From: Lycorma delicatula
Lineage: Eukaryota > Arthropoda > Insecta > Hemiptera > Fulgoridae
NCBI RefSeq assembly: GCF_047948215.1
Contig: NC_134456.1
Location: 198,350,034 to 198,414,033, forward strand
Reading direction: 5' to 3'
Length of the DNA stretch: 64,000 bases
A program made the translations under genes and the position numbers. The notes under the pieces are model-generated. The model was not told the DNA's origin, did not search any database, and was given only the letters and a program-made list of their open reading frames with translations. Shown one piece after another: positions 32,901 to 43,060 of the stretch. The stretch's first letter is position 1, and each line of letters begins with the position of its first letter.

Positions 32901-33515
32901 AAAATACAAAATCTGATAGCTGCATGCTGTTGACCTGCTTAATTTTTCACTGTGATGGATATAGTATGAAACAAATAGCTTTTTATTATTGTATGCAAAC
33001 CAAAAAATATCTGATCCACCTACACATCAAAACAATAGGTATTATTTAAACTCTATTTTAAATGCTTGAGGCAATTCAGGAAACGTTTTAAGCCAATCCT
33101 GAGTATTATTACCGAATTGTCAGTAATAGTTGTAATAACAAATAAATAATGCAAAGTAGCTGGGTAAACATAACAAAAGAATAAGACAAAATTTCTATCA
33201 ATGAAACTTTCACGGTGAAAGTGAGAAATTACCAAGTAAGCAGCAAGTGCAATCAACCATCAGTTAATTAATAAAAAATAAAATGTATGATATGTGCATA
33301 ACTAATCCCACAATAAGTTGAGAAACTAGTAAATGTGACAAAATTATAATTCTTATTACAAAAAAATGATTGAAACTGTATTACATAAGAGTCTGGTAAA
33401 AAGTTAGTTAAAATTGAAACCCCCAAAAAAAAAATCATACTTTTACTAATACACCAGAATCTACTACCTGCCTCATTACCCAATGGGATAAAGTATCTAA
33501 CTTTTTTTTGTTCCA
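32901..33515. other. GOLIM4 intron, unassigned
   Basis: AT-rich DNA between an old mariner remnant and the SINE target site at 33516. Nothing recognised. Confidence 0.5.
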
Positions 33516-33528
33516 GGTATAGACATTA

Positions 33529-34429
33529 CGCCCACTGTGCTGGTCTAGTAGTTAACTCATCATCACAAATCAGCTGATTTCAAAGTCAAGAGTTCTAAGG
33601 TTCAAATCCTAGTAAAGGCAGTTACTTTTATACGGATTTGAATACTAGATCATGGATACTGGTGTTCTTTGGTGGTTGGGTTTCAATTAATCACACATCT
33701 CAGGAGTGGTTGACCTGAGATTGTACAAGACACTTCATTTACAAGGGATATCTCTAAAGTAAAGACCACTGGGAAATTTCCCTCCTTAAGGTTGGTGAAC
33801 CTGTGTCTTTCATGGCCATGCTAGTAATGTACACACTGCATTGTTGTCTGTAAGTTGTCGTGTTGTAGTATCTTTGATTGCATGTGAGTTATTACGTTAT
33901 AAAATGAATAGGAAAATTGATGTTGCGGGCGACTGTGAAATATGTAGTCATAGATTTTTAAACCATTAAAATGTTAAGCCGTTATGCAACCGAGAACATT
34001 TGGATGGGAAATTCACCCACCACATAGTCTGGAATTAGCTCCTTCTGACTACAAATTGTTTGGGAAATTGAAATAATTTTTACGTGGTAAGCAATTCGCG
34101 GATGACAATGAACTTAAAAATACTGTTAATCAGTAGCTAAATGGACAGGCAGCAGAAGAACACGACAAGGGTATATTGGAGCTTGTGTATCGCTAAGATA
34201 AATGTCTTAATTCATGTAGAAATTATATAGAGAAGTAGTATAAGGTATGCAGTTTAAGAAAAATAAAAAATTATTTTTAAAGTTTTCAGAATAAATTTTT
34301 TTACGATGAAACTATCTTTATTTTAAGAGATAACCTTTTGTACATTCATATATATTATCCTCATTAATCCTCTGAAGTAGTACCTGACGGTAATTCTAGA
34401 GGCTAAACAAAAAGAGAGAGAGAGAGAGA
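33529..34429 (+). mobile_element. SINE family B with nested mariner
   Basis: A tRNA-derived SINE flanked by 13-bp target-site duplications GGTATAGACATTA (33516-33528 and 34430-34442). The head has an A box (TGGTCTAGTAGTTAAC, near 33540) and a B box GGTTCAAATCC (near 33599). The body runs GTAAAGGCAGTTACTTTTAT, TACGGATTTGAATACTAG, GGTTGGGTTTCAATTAATC, then is interrupted at 33741 by a 599-bp mariner. It resumes with CATTCATATATATTATCCTC and CCTCTGAAGTAGTACCTGA and ends in an AG-repeat tail. Without the insertion it is about 300 bp, close to the 54.2 kb copy. Confidence 0.9.
33742..34340 (+). mobile_element. mariner deletion derivative in a SINE
   Basis: A 599-bp element with TA on both sides (33740-33741, 34341-34342). 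Its inverted repeats are left CAAGGGATATCTCTAAAGTA and right, reverse-complemented, CAAAAGGTTATCTCTTAAAA. The first transposase codons survive (ATG at 33904, MNRKIDVAGDCEICSHRF). They are followed after a large deletion by the last catalytic block in worn form (PPHSLELAPSDYKLFGKLK, near 34015-34075), then a stop and the C-terminus. Non-autonomous. Confidence 0.85.
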
Positions 34430-34553
34430 GGTATAGACATTAAACAGTGCCATCTAATAAAACTTAGTAATAAACAAAACAAAAAGAGAGAGAGAGAGAG
34501 AGAGGTATAGACATTAAACAGTGCCATCTAATAAAACTTAGTAATAAACATGA
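34408..34553. repeat. tandem duplication, about 73-bp unit x2
   Basis: The SINE AG-tail plus its 3' target-site duplication and following unique DNA (AACAGTGCCATCTAATAAAA, CTTAGTAATAAAC) are present twice in tandem. The first unit starts at 34408 and the second at 34480; they differ by one AG unit. The second copy ends within 10 bp of the exon 3 splice donor (34558-34557). Young event, probably slippage or unequal exchange at the AG run. Confidence 0.9.
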
Positions 34554-34558
34554 TTTAC

Positions 34559-34717
34559 CTTATTATCTTGAAGAGTTTTGTTGTTCTCTTCCTTAACTTG
34601 CTGCAATTCCTGTCTCAAAGATTGTACTTTATGCTCTAATTTACTGACCTCTTCAACTGTCTCTAACTTAGTCTTTCGAAGTTTATCACATTCTTCTGTC
34701 AAATCTTTATGATTACT
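34559..34717 (-). CDS. GOLIM4: GOLIM4 exon 3 (coiled coil)
   Basis: 159 nt between acceptor TTTTTTAG (AG at 34719-34718) and donor GTAAAT (34558-34557), phase 0 at both ends. It encodes SNHKDLTEECDKLRKTKLE, TVEEVSKLEHKVQSLRQELQ and QVKEENNKTLQDNK. It continues the coiled coil; the S.H.DL...... L and L..EL..V.EEN spacing follows the human GOLIM4 stem (SQHEEL..., NLREEN). The donor lies next to a recent tandem duplication. Confidence 0.85.
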
Positions 34718-35850
34718 CTAAAAAAAAAGAACTAATAAATGTATTTAACTATTTTAATATTAAACAAAATTATACATATAAGAGACAGATTCTCGGGAGG
34801 TGCTTGCTCAACTTAAGGGACTGATTGCCCAACTTTAAGGGGTCAGATATCAAAATAAACAAAAATTTCATGTAAAAAATTAAATATCTCTAAATTTTCC
34901 TTTTGTTCACAATTTTGTATTTTTTGAATAAGAATTTATCTTAAGAATGGATTGAGATATTGTCAGATAACATTTTATAAAATAAATAAGTTTGAAAAAT
35001 TCTAAAAAACAGCAGCATTTAAGTATGTCAATCATTAATAAATTTGTAATTATTAATTTTATCAACTTAGGATTTTTTTTTCAAATAAAATGTTAGGAAC
35101 TTTTATTGTAAAAAAAAAGCCACCTCATTTGTTCAAATCATTTGACGTAACAATGGCTGAAATTGTTAAAGTAGATAATATAAATTATGCAGTAGTTTTT
35201 ATTATTATTAACCAGATTACACTGGATGTGGTTTCTACATATCTAGTGTAACCTGCAAGATAAACATATATACACATTAGCAGTATCAGAATAAAATCAT
35301 GTAGCCTACACAATGTACATTAGCACCTTTTTTCAAGAATTATACGCAAACAGTTAATTATTTCTTTTTTCAACTGATCTTCAACAACACATTGTGGGAT
35401 GTGAAAAATGCCAGCAAAACTTTTACTGTGAAGGTATTTAAAAGATCAATTATACATATTCAGTTAATTTAGTTATTTATTAAAATTATCAGCATAAACA
35501 TATTGATGAAATAAAAAATTATTCAATTTCAAATACATGTAATGCACAAATACAGCAACATCAACATCAATTATTAATAAATGTATACAGCCTACATTTA
35601 TTTTCATTAGTGTATAACTCCCCCCTTCTAAGGAAATGATAACACATCCAGTTTGGCAATCACCAGGGTAGACATCAAAAGTCAACAATAATAATTTTGT
35701 TTCTTTTACTCCATATTAATTATCAAAAGGTACCAACATCAGAAGATATCAAATTCAGAGTGACATCTACTGTAATGTACACTTAAAATATTACTAGTAA
35801 TGTTATTTAAACATAGTTATTTCTTAAAATTTGCTGCAGAAAAGCATTTA
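34718..35850. other. GOLIM4 intron 2 region, AT-rich
   Basis: AT-rich, with no named element. Short frames near 35473-35688 show no family resemblance. Confidence 0.5.
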
Positions 35851-36002
35851 TTCTATTGAATAAACCACCTAGTAAAGAATATTGAGATAAGACATATTTT
35901 TTTGTTTTTATAATAAATCATATCTATTGAATTTTTCATGATAAATTAATGTAAGATATGTCTTATCTCAATACTCTATACTAGGTGGTTTATTTAATAG
36001 AA
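35851..36002. mobile_element. 152-bp palindromic MITE
   Basis: Near-perfect inverted repeats of about 48 bp: left TTCTATTGAATAAACCACCT and ATTGAGATAAGACATAT; right is their reverse complement with a few changes. They surround a roughly 55-bp AT-rich centre. Flanking TTA on both sides could be the target-site duplication (left TTA at 35848-35850, right TTA at 36003-36005 or overlapping). No coding content. Origin family unknown. Confidence 0.8.
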
Positions 36003-36099
36003 TTTAATTATAATTTAACAGTAAAGAGGAATAATGTATATATTATATAAATAATTATATACTTACAATATATGATTAATAAAACAATCAAATACAGAC

Positions 36100-36656
36100 A
36101 TAATAACAAAGAAAGGTTAAATAATGAAATAAACATCATAAAACTTATAGCAGTTGAAAATGGATGTGATACTACTTTAATTAATAATATTTACAAAAAA
36201 AAAACTATCAAAATACAATAACAAAATAACTACCTTACAACCAATACATAATAAAACACAAAAGAGTGAAGATGTATATAAAGTATTTGTACACTAATAT
36301 CATTGAAAATATTACTAAAACTTGCAATAAAGAAATATTTAAACTAACAGACCTAATAACCATATAATAAAATATTAAAAAGACAACAATAATAATAATA
36401 GTAATAAAATAAACAATCTGTATGGACTTTATTAAATTAAAAGTAATGAGAATTAATATAGGAAAAACAAATAGATCCTTTAAAACTAGATTTCGTGAAC
36501 ATTACAGAAATTAAAAAAGAGATTAGGTTATATAATACAGCAGACCATCTAACAAACAATCAACATTCTATCTCTGATATTAACACAAATTTAGAAGAAT
36601 TAGAAATTAACAAACATGACATACAATTAAATACATTAGAAAAATATTTTATATAT
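36100..36656 (+). pseudogene. Penelope-like element, GIY-YIG C-terminus
   Basis: The plus strand has the end of a Penelope-like retroelement protein. NNEINIIKLIAVENGCD (36115-36165) matches the helix before the linker. Then, after damage, IGKTNRSFKTRFREHYR (36450-36505) is the GIY-YIG nuclease core. A frameshift leads into the frame starting 36495: EIKKEIRLYNTADHLTNNQH, then LEELEINKHDIQLNTLEKYF. The order (YIG.T.R.F..R..EH, then ADHL....H, then LE) fits the Penelope endonuclease. The reverse transcriptase is absent, so it is a 5'-truncated or eroded copy. It is cut at its 3' side by the solo LTR at 36661. Confidence 0.75.
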
Positions 36657-36768
36657 ATATTGTCGCGTGTTCGCGGCTCGATCAGGATATTGAGTGTTTG
36701 ACAATTTAGAATGTTTGTATAATTACAATTTATTACTTTAAAAACATAAATAAAATAAGACAAATCAA

Positions 36769-36793
36769 TAATAATAATAATAATAATAATAAT
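36769..36793. repeat. (AAT)n microsatellite in the LTR
   Basis: About eight AAT/ATA units, followed by an impure extension to about 36860. Confidence 0.85.
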
Positions 36794-37234
36794 GACGACA
36801 ATAGTAATAATAATAATAAACCACTCACAATAATAATGACAACAGCAAACAACAATAATAATAAAAAATAGTGATTACATATATAACAGAATTTAAAGTA
36901 ATCATCAGTATTTATTATCAGGTAGTTAAATACTGAAAACCAGAATTCAGCCCCATTGATTAAAGTAATGAAATTTAATACATTAGTTCTTTTACTTATA
37001 GTCTAACTGTAACTCACCGAACCATTTCTTGTTTTCATGTACTGTTCACATTGGAATTACTTGTGGCATCACCTTAATCACATCGAACATGTATGCACTA
37101 GAAATTCGCTCTTTCACTGACCTCGCAAAATACTCTCGCTTCAAACTCGCATAACTCCTCGCTTAGAACTCTCTTACACAACTCTATCGTAACACTCTCT
37201 CACAAACTGACCATCAACTGGTCTTCCCCGAAGC

Positions 37235-37241
37235 ATTTATA
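37235..37241 (-). promoter_or_regulatory. TATA box of the solo LTR
   Basis: Minus-strand TATAAAT in the context GGAGTATAAATGCTTC. It is followed by a GC-richer stretch, as at an LTR U3/R boundary. Whether it is active is unknown; it would fire in the same direction as GOLIM4, from within intron 2. Confidence 0.5.
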
Positions 37242-37807
37242 CTCCTATCCTCTTTACCTGCAGGACCAGACTCAACTCGAAGCATGAGAATGATCATCCA
37301 TCCTCACATTTTCCCACGAGATTCCTACTCTTGTCCAGTAACCCTTTTTCATTGAACAACATCTGTCAGGTGTGTCAGCAGGCATTATTACAAAAGACGA
37401 TTGTTAAACAGACTTGTTAGCTTTACTAAAAGGTTTCTTCTAGCCCCTTTCTGGATTTCTCCATTGTATTTTCTACGTTCTTCTTAATTGACAGGAATCA
37501 GTTACACAGGTCTGCCATTATACTGGTCTTGTTACAATATAGAAGTACAAACATAATTTTAATTTGATGAACCATTACACTGTATTTGGAGGAGACAGTT
37601 TTATAAACATTGTAACAGATAGCAGCACTTGTGTAAATTAATATGAAATTTTCATTATTTTAGTAATTCTATTTTAAAATTTTTATTATGCAATAACGGG
37701 ATTATTTCAATCATGACTGAGGATGCAGGAATATTAAATATAATATAAATATATATAATAAAAAAAATTACAAAAATATAAAATGTGACAATAAATAAAC
37801 AAAATAC

Positions 37808-37986
37808 CTGTAAGAGTTTATAATGTTGCTGTAAAGCATTATACTTTTTAACTGATTCTAATGTCTCTTTCTCTCTTTGTAATTTCTCTTCTTGTGCTCT
37901 ATTCTGACATTCATCTTTAGTTTCTTTGTGTTCAGCTTTTTCTTTTTGTAGTGATTTCTCTAAACGTAGTTTATATTCAAATATAA
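37808..37986 (-). CDS. GOLIM4: GOLIM4 exon 2 (stem coiled coil)
   Basis: 179 nt from acceptor TGATTGCAG (AG at 37988-37987) to donor GTATTT (37807-37806). With the last G of exon 1 the first codon is GTT. The residues VIFEYKLRLEKSLQKEKAEH and KETKDECQNRAQEEKLQREK, then KKYNALQQHYKLLQ, follow. RLEKSLQKE..EH is nearly identical to the human GOLIM4 stem just after SLSAQLQ, which identifies the gene. All helical and charged: coiled coil. Ends in phase 0. A longer open frame around it runs into intron and is not real beyond the splice sites. Confidence 0.9.
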
Positions 37987-39178
37987 CTGCAATCAAGATA
38001 TTATTTATTAAAAACTAGTTAATGAAAATTCAGAAAATTAAAACTCACAAAAAATACAGCAACATTACTTAAATATTATTGTAAATGGAAAATAAGTGCA
38101 TGAACTTAAGATTTCTTAAATACTTTTATATTAATAAAGTACATTTACTTCACTATATAATAATAAAAAATTTGGCTAATTATGAATAATAAAAAAATAA
38201 TAAGAGTTGTTAAGCAGTATGTCCTGTACACTACCGAAACTAATAAGCAAGCATGCAACATCTTCAATATTGTACAATATTACAGAGATAATAAAAAAAT
38301 GTCTTGTTGATTATTTAGATTCTAAAGTTAAATAGGATGAACATATGACTTATAATACAAATTTATAAAGAAGTAACTTCTGTTGAGCAGTATGATTTGA
38401 GTGCTATTTGGGCTAGGCACCAGTACACTACAAACTACTGTCAAGTGAGAAAACATGGAGATCTAAACATCCTTAATGTTTGTTTAAATTTCACTAGTAC
38501 CATGTAAAAATAAAGATGAATTTTCACTTGAATTAGAATGACAATAAAAAAGACCTTGAACATTGATAAAAGAGTACATTCTAAAATTACATTTAAGTAA
38601 AAATAAATTTTTAACTTAATAAATGTTGGTGTATTCCTTGTTGTAGAAGACTTAACAATTAGTAACAAGTATAAAGTTTAATACTTAAAAATTTCACAGA
38701 TCCATTTAAAAGCCTGCAACAAATGTTTCAGGATTTGTAACAGTACGGTTACAGATTTCATAAGTTATATTTAAAATAAAGTTTTTGGAATCAAACCTCA
38801 AAAAACAGTTTCTTTTTTCAGATTTACCTAAACGAGTTTGTCAACAGGTAAAACATTTTGAAAGACAATAAACAAACATAAAACGTAACATATTAAATAT
38901 TTACATACTTATATCTTAAGACTTTTGTATTTTACGAAAATCTGACAGTCCATTTCATAGACATTTTTCCTCAGTCAACTGCACACAAAATTTATTCAGA
39001 TAGTAATCGTTACAATCACTACTGTTGTTACCATCTGTCAACTCATTCATTTTTCCTTTCTTTATTTCATTCTATTCATTAAAATATAAATTTAAATTAA
39101 TGTCTCGGTTGTATAATAAATAAACAACAAAAGTTACATAACAGAATTACTGTCCAGCAACTATAGGTAAAAATGTAC
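37987..39178. other. GOLIM4 intron 1, AT-rich
   Basis: No mobile element or second gene seen. A 75-codon minus frame at 38668-38441 has no recognisable product. Confidence 0.55.
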
Positions 39179-39398
39179 CTTGTAATTGTGCAGATAAAGA
39201 TTCCTGTTGCTGTGAACAAGTTGCAGCTGCTCTTCTAACTTCATCAAGCTGATTCTGACTGTTATGAAACAAATATGTCGCCCCACAAAGTACTAAGGCT
39301 GCGCAGATATAGAGCACTAATCTGCTCTTGGTGCCACGCACCATCCGCGCTGAACTCATCTCTGTTATCGCACCCGTGTTTATTCACTCAGTTTAATG
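39179..39398 (-). CDS. GOLIM4: GOLIM4 first coding exon
   Basis: The ATG is at 39359-39357, giving 60 codons plus one base before donor GTACAT (39178-39177). MSSARMVRGTKSR is a short basic cytosolic tail. Residues about 14-31 (LVLYICAALVLCGATYLF) are the single membrane anchor, so the protein is a type II Golgi protein. DEVRRAAATCSQQQESLSAQ then LQ starts the luminal stem; QESLSAQLQ is identical to human GOLIM4. The 39 bases upstream of the ATG are 5' UTR back to an acceptor TTTATTTTTAG (AG at 39400-39399), so an untranslated exon lies further upstream. This ATG is chosen because it gives the conserved cytosolic-tail/anchor layout. Confidence 0.9.
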
Positions 39399-39549
39399 CT
39401 AAAAATAAAAAAGATTATATATACAACAATAAAAAATTCCAATGACAGTATATGAGTATAACTAAGTAAAAAATAGAACCAAAGGCTACTGATTTAATTA
39501 CAGCAAACACGTAAGAAAATGAAAAAGAAAAGTGATCAGCATAATGAAA

Positions 39550-39719
39550 TTAATTTGGCTTATAAACTCCCTCACTATCTAAATACATGAAGGTGTGCTT
39601 GCAAATTTTTTTGTAGCTATCATGCAGCTGCTTAATCAGCAATATTGCATTCTCTTCAAGACAAGCACCATTAAAAATGGCATCTGCAGTGTCAATAATG
39701 AAGGAACACCACAAAATTA
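39550..39719 (-). pseudogene. unassigned coding-like remnant
   Basis: A 56-codon minus-strand frame without ATG ends at TAA (39552-39550). It contains WCSFIIDTADAIFNGACLEE, ILLIKQLHDSYKKICKH and FMYLDSEGVYKPN. The residue mix looks like a real globular protein, unlike chance frames in this AT-rich DNA. It lies upstream of the GOLIM4 start on the same strand, within the 5' UTR intron. It could be an old retro-pseudogene or mobile-element piece; I do not recognise the family. Confidence 0.35.
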
Positions 39720-40214
39720 TAAAATAACATCTTCTGGAAGCACAATTTTACATATCAGTTATTTTTAAAAGATAAGGATACATCAGTAATAAATTTATAC
39801 TTATAGTCAATATTTTTAATGTCACATATACTGCTGATTTGTTACACTGATACGAAACAGAAATATAATATAATGTGTACTATCACAACACACATTTTAG
39901 ATAAATAAGTAACAGAGCACAAATTAAAAGGAAACTAATGTCTTAATGAAATAAATAAAATAACAATGTAGAGATTTATAATTTTAGAAATATGGTCTAC
40001 AGTCTACCTCATACACTCACGCCACCTTAAGATCGGATGTAACATCTTAACTTCAAAATACCTAACATATGAAGTATATTGCATTTAAAGTACAGTCAAT
40101 CAAAGGGCTACAACATTGCTTGCAAACCAATTAAGTTAAATTCTATGTGTGTAAAGTAACCAACCCCCACCATTTTATATTAACTTACTAATTTCCTTAC
40201 CAGAAATTATAATT

Positions 40215-40278
40215 TTTGAAAAATAGTAATAATGTTACAAAGGTACTTTGAAAAATAGTAATAATATTACAAAGGTAC
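40215..40278. repeat. 32-bp tandem duplication
   Basis: TTTGAAAAATAGTAATAATG and TTACAAAGGTAC occur twice head to tail (40215-40246, 40247-40278) with a single G/A difference. Confidence 0.95.
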
Positions 40279-40914
40279 ATAGTTTCTTTCAAAAATTACC
40301 CAACAATTAAAATCAAATTAAAAACATATATTAAAATAATACCCCACCACAATACAACATAGGACATGTGTATATTATTACTGAGAAGACCCAATTCTAC
40401 TTTGGAAAAGTTGATTTTGATTTTTTGGGGGCTATTCCAGTTACATTTTCCAATGACTAAGTAAATACATTTATGGAAAAGTTCAATGAAATTATTATGA
40501 TCTGAAATCACTCAAATACCAGTAAAAGAGGACAGTATGACTAACTGCAAACTTGGAAGACACCTTCATGCTGCTAATAACTATGATATGGATATCTTAA
40601 CATACTGATAAATAACACAAACATGTTAATGGAGACCATTTGTTCAATTATAAGTTCATCATGTGAATAAGTCAAATTATTTTAGTGTATACATTTATTT
40701 CATATGAACACTTAATAAAAATCTAAAAAACATCTTATCAGGAATAGATAATACTAAAAAATATAGTAATTTTGAGGCACATGCAATCTAGAATTAAAAT
40801 AATTACAAGTTGGATAACAAATGAGGAATATTCAGTCTTATTAACTTGATCAACTTGGCAAGATTAACTTGGGCAAGAGAGATCAAAATGATGACTAACA
40901 CAAAATCATACTTG
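40279..40914. other. GOLIM4 5' UTR intron, unassigned
   Basis: AT-rich, no gene or repeat recognised. Confidence 0.5.
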
Positions 40915-42960
40915 AGGGCCATTCCACATCAAATCAACGAAAATAAATGCATTTCTCAAATTTATCTCAGTAATTCAAATATAATTTACAGAATTGGCTC
41001 TACCCATGAAGTGACGTAAAAAAATTGCAAAAACGAAGGTTCGGGTAATTACAAAAGAATAAATTTCTCAGCTCCTATAAGATGTAGACGGCTCATTTTG
41101 GTGTCACTTTAAAGCTCTTGGAATGGGCTTTCATATGAAATGTCACTTGGTATGGTTTCATGATATTATAGTTCAAGGTCACCAAAAACATTATTTGAAC
41201 TTGAATATATCCATGTGTATTTTTTTAGATTTAAAAAAAAAATATTTTTTCTTCCTAATATATTGTACATGTGGTAAACATTTTATAATGGGATTGCAAT
41301 GAGATCATGTTAAAAAAGTTTTGTAATAATTAGGTACAGCAGAACATTCCAATTATTCCCCCAATGTGGCAACTGCTAAGTGAGATTCAACCAATGAAAC
41401 CCTCCCCTTCTAGTATTTCAGACCGGGTCATTTTATGAGGCAGAAGGCAGAAGACATGCATTCATAGTGCCAACAAAGGAAAGTAGATGTTTCATCCTGT
41501 TGAGACAAGTAAAGTAATATTCAGTCTGGATCATCTCTTGGAACCAATGGTTCAGTGCCCGAAGAGGATTGATCATTTCTATAAAGCGATGCAAAAAATA
41601 TTTTTTTCAGATTTTTCAGTCACTCTTTGTTAAATGAGCTTGCCTTTCTCTACAGGTTTGGAGTTTTATGACTAATTCATTACAGCCTTGGACAAGAATA
41701 CAATGACCAACATGGAACCATCAACTTCTACAGCCCCAAGTAAAATGGACTGTTGCAATCCATTTGAAGAATCAAGTCATAATTCCTGAAAGAAAAACCT
41801 GATTAGTGTAAGCAAGAACTTGGTGCAAACATTTACTTTTTCTAAACAAGGTTACAAAATTTGTGATACTTGCCACAAACAATTAGAAGCATCTGCTAAA
41901 AATAATGCTGAAGAATCTACCTCTGATGAAGAATTTCAACAATTAGATCCTTTGCGTTCTCCAGAAAAAGATGAAGCTGTAAATACTCTTAACAAAAGTT
42001 TGATTGTTTTAAATTAATGACCTATTCAGAAAAATCGATTATGTGAGAGAAAGTACCCACAGGAAAAGCTTAAGAATGCAGTAGTAGTGTTCGAAAGCAA
42101 AATATTGAACATGGATTCAGATTCTGAACAAGATCCTATTCCTCTCTTCTGTGACTGTGAAATAATCAACCAATTGAAGGAAAATTTAATTCTACAGATA
42201 AGTGCATCAGGATGCAAATATTGACAACGCTCCGTAAAGGCAGTACTTTAAAAGACATTCAAGATGAATTTGGAGTATCAGACTACACTCCAAGGAAAGT
42301 TAAAAACTTGGTTAAAGAAAAAGGTGTCATATCATGTTCTGATCCTAAACCTGGTAGAACCTTAGATTTCGAAACAGCAGAAAAAGTAATTGATTTGTAT
42401 GAGAGTGAGGAAATAGTAGAATGATGCCCGGGGAAAAAATGTATTTCTCTTAAGATAAATGGAAAATGAGGGCGTTCACAAAAAATTAATTCTGTGTAAT
42501 CTCCATGAAGCTTTTGCAGTGTTTAAACAGGGAACCATGCTGAAAATAGCATTTTCAAAGTTCTGTGAACTCAGACCTAAGTAATGCATTCTTGAAGGTG
42601 CAAGTGAAACCTGCAGTGCGTTGTATATGTACAATGCACCAAAACGCAAAACTTATGGTTATGCACTGTAGAATGACAGAACTAATAGAAGGTGATAGGC
42701 CAGTTAAGTCTTACAAAGATATTATAACATTCTAATGTGTGTTAATCCAACTGAAGCTTGCTACTTTGGAAATTGCAAAAATTGTCCTGGTGAAGAAGTC
42801 AAGAGAAGGATTGAGGAAGGTTTTGAGCTCACCTGCATTGAAAATATAACCTAAAAACAGTGGATACAAGTTGAAAAAAGAACCTCTCTCGAAATATTTG
42901 TCAAACCAACTGATGAATTCATCAGTACACTTTTTGTTGTACTTTCTTACTTCTTTGAAT
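40915..42960 (+). pseudogene. mobile-DNA-type CxxC/HTH protein, broken
   Basis: Plus-strand pieces of one protein, in order. MEPSTSTAPSKMDCCNPFEE begins at 41709, with a stop near 41788 replacing the next residue. SVSKNLVQTF, then YKICDTCHKQLEASA (CxxC) follow at 41800-41900, then an acidic stretch and LNKSLIVLN with a stop at 42015. Next come IINQLKEK (42160), IQILTTL-like RMQILTTLRKGSTLKDI, QDEFGVSDYTPRKVKNLVKE (an HTH, 42255-42325), KPGRTLDFETAEKVIDLYES and PGKKCISLKING after a frameshift. Then come IAFSKFCELRPK, CTMHQNAKLM and ACYFGNCKNCP to about 42890. I know this order from multicopy proteins in hemipteran and hydrozoan genomes and take it as transposon-encoded. The transposon class is uncertain. 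Noncoding upstream sequence from about 40915 probably belongs to it. Confidence 0.6.
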
Positions 42961-42990
42961 GTAAATAATCCCTGGTGTTCCAGAGTTTAA

Positions 42991-43060
42991 GATAACATTC
43001 TTATAATAAGATTATGTTTAGCGCTGATAACATTTTTATAATAAGATTATGTTTAGCACT
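42991..43060. repeat. 35-bp tandem duplication
   Basis: GATAACATTCTTATAATAAG then ATTATGTTTAGCGCT, followed by a second copy with two changes (42991-43025, 43026-43060). Confidence 0.95.

Larger units (their letters stand above)
36661..37536 (-). mobile_element. solo LTR (probably Ty3/gypsy-type)
   Basis: 876 bp that on the minus strand begins TGTAACAAGACC and ends GAACACGCGACA (TG...CA), flanked by the 4-bp duplication ATAT (36657-36660 and 37537-37540). It is clearly less AT-rich than its surroundings. It has a TATA box (minus-strand TATAAAT at 37241-37235) about a third of the way in and AATAAA-type words near its far end. No internal region or second LTR is present, so it is a recombination scar. 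The 4-bp duplication suggests a gypsy-type element. A run of AAT triplets lies inside near 36769-36793. Confidence 0.8.
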
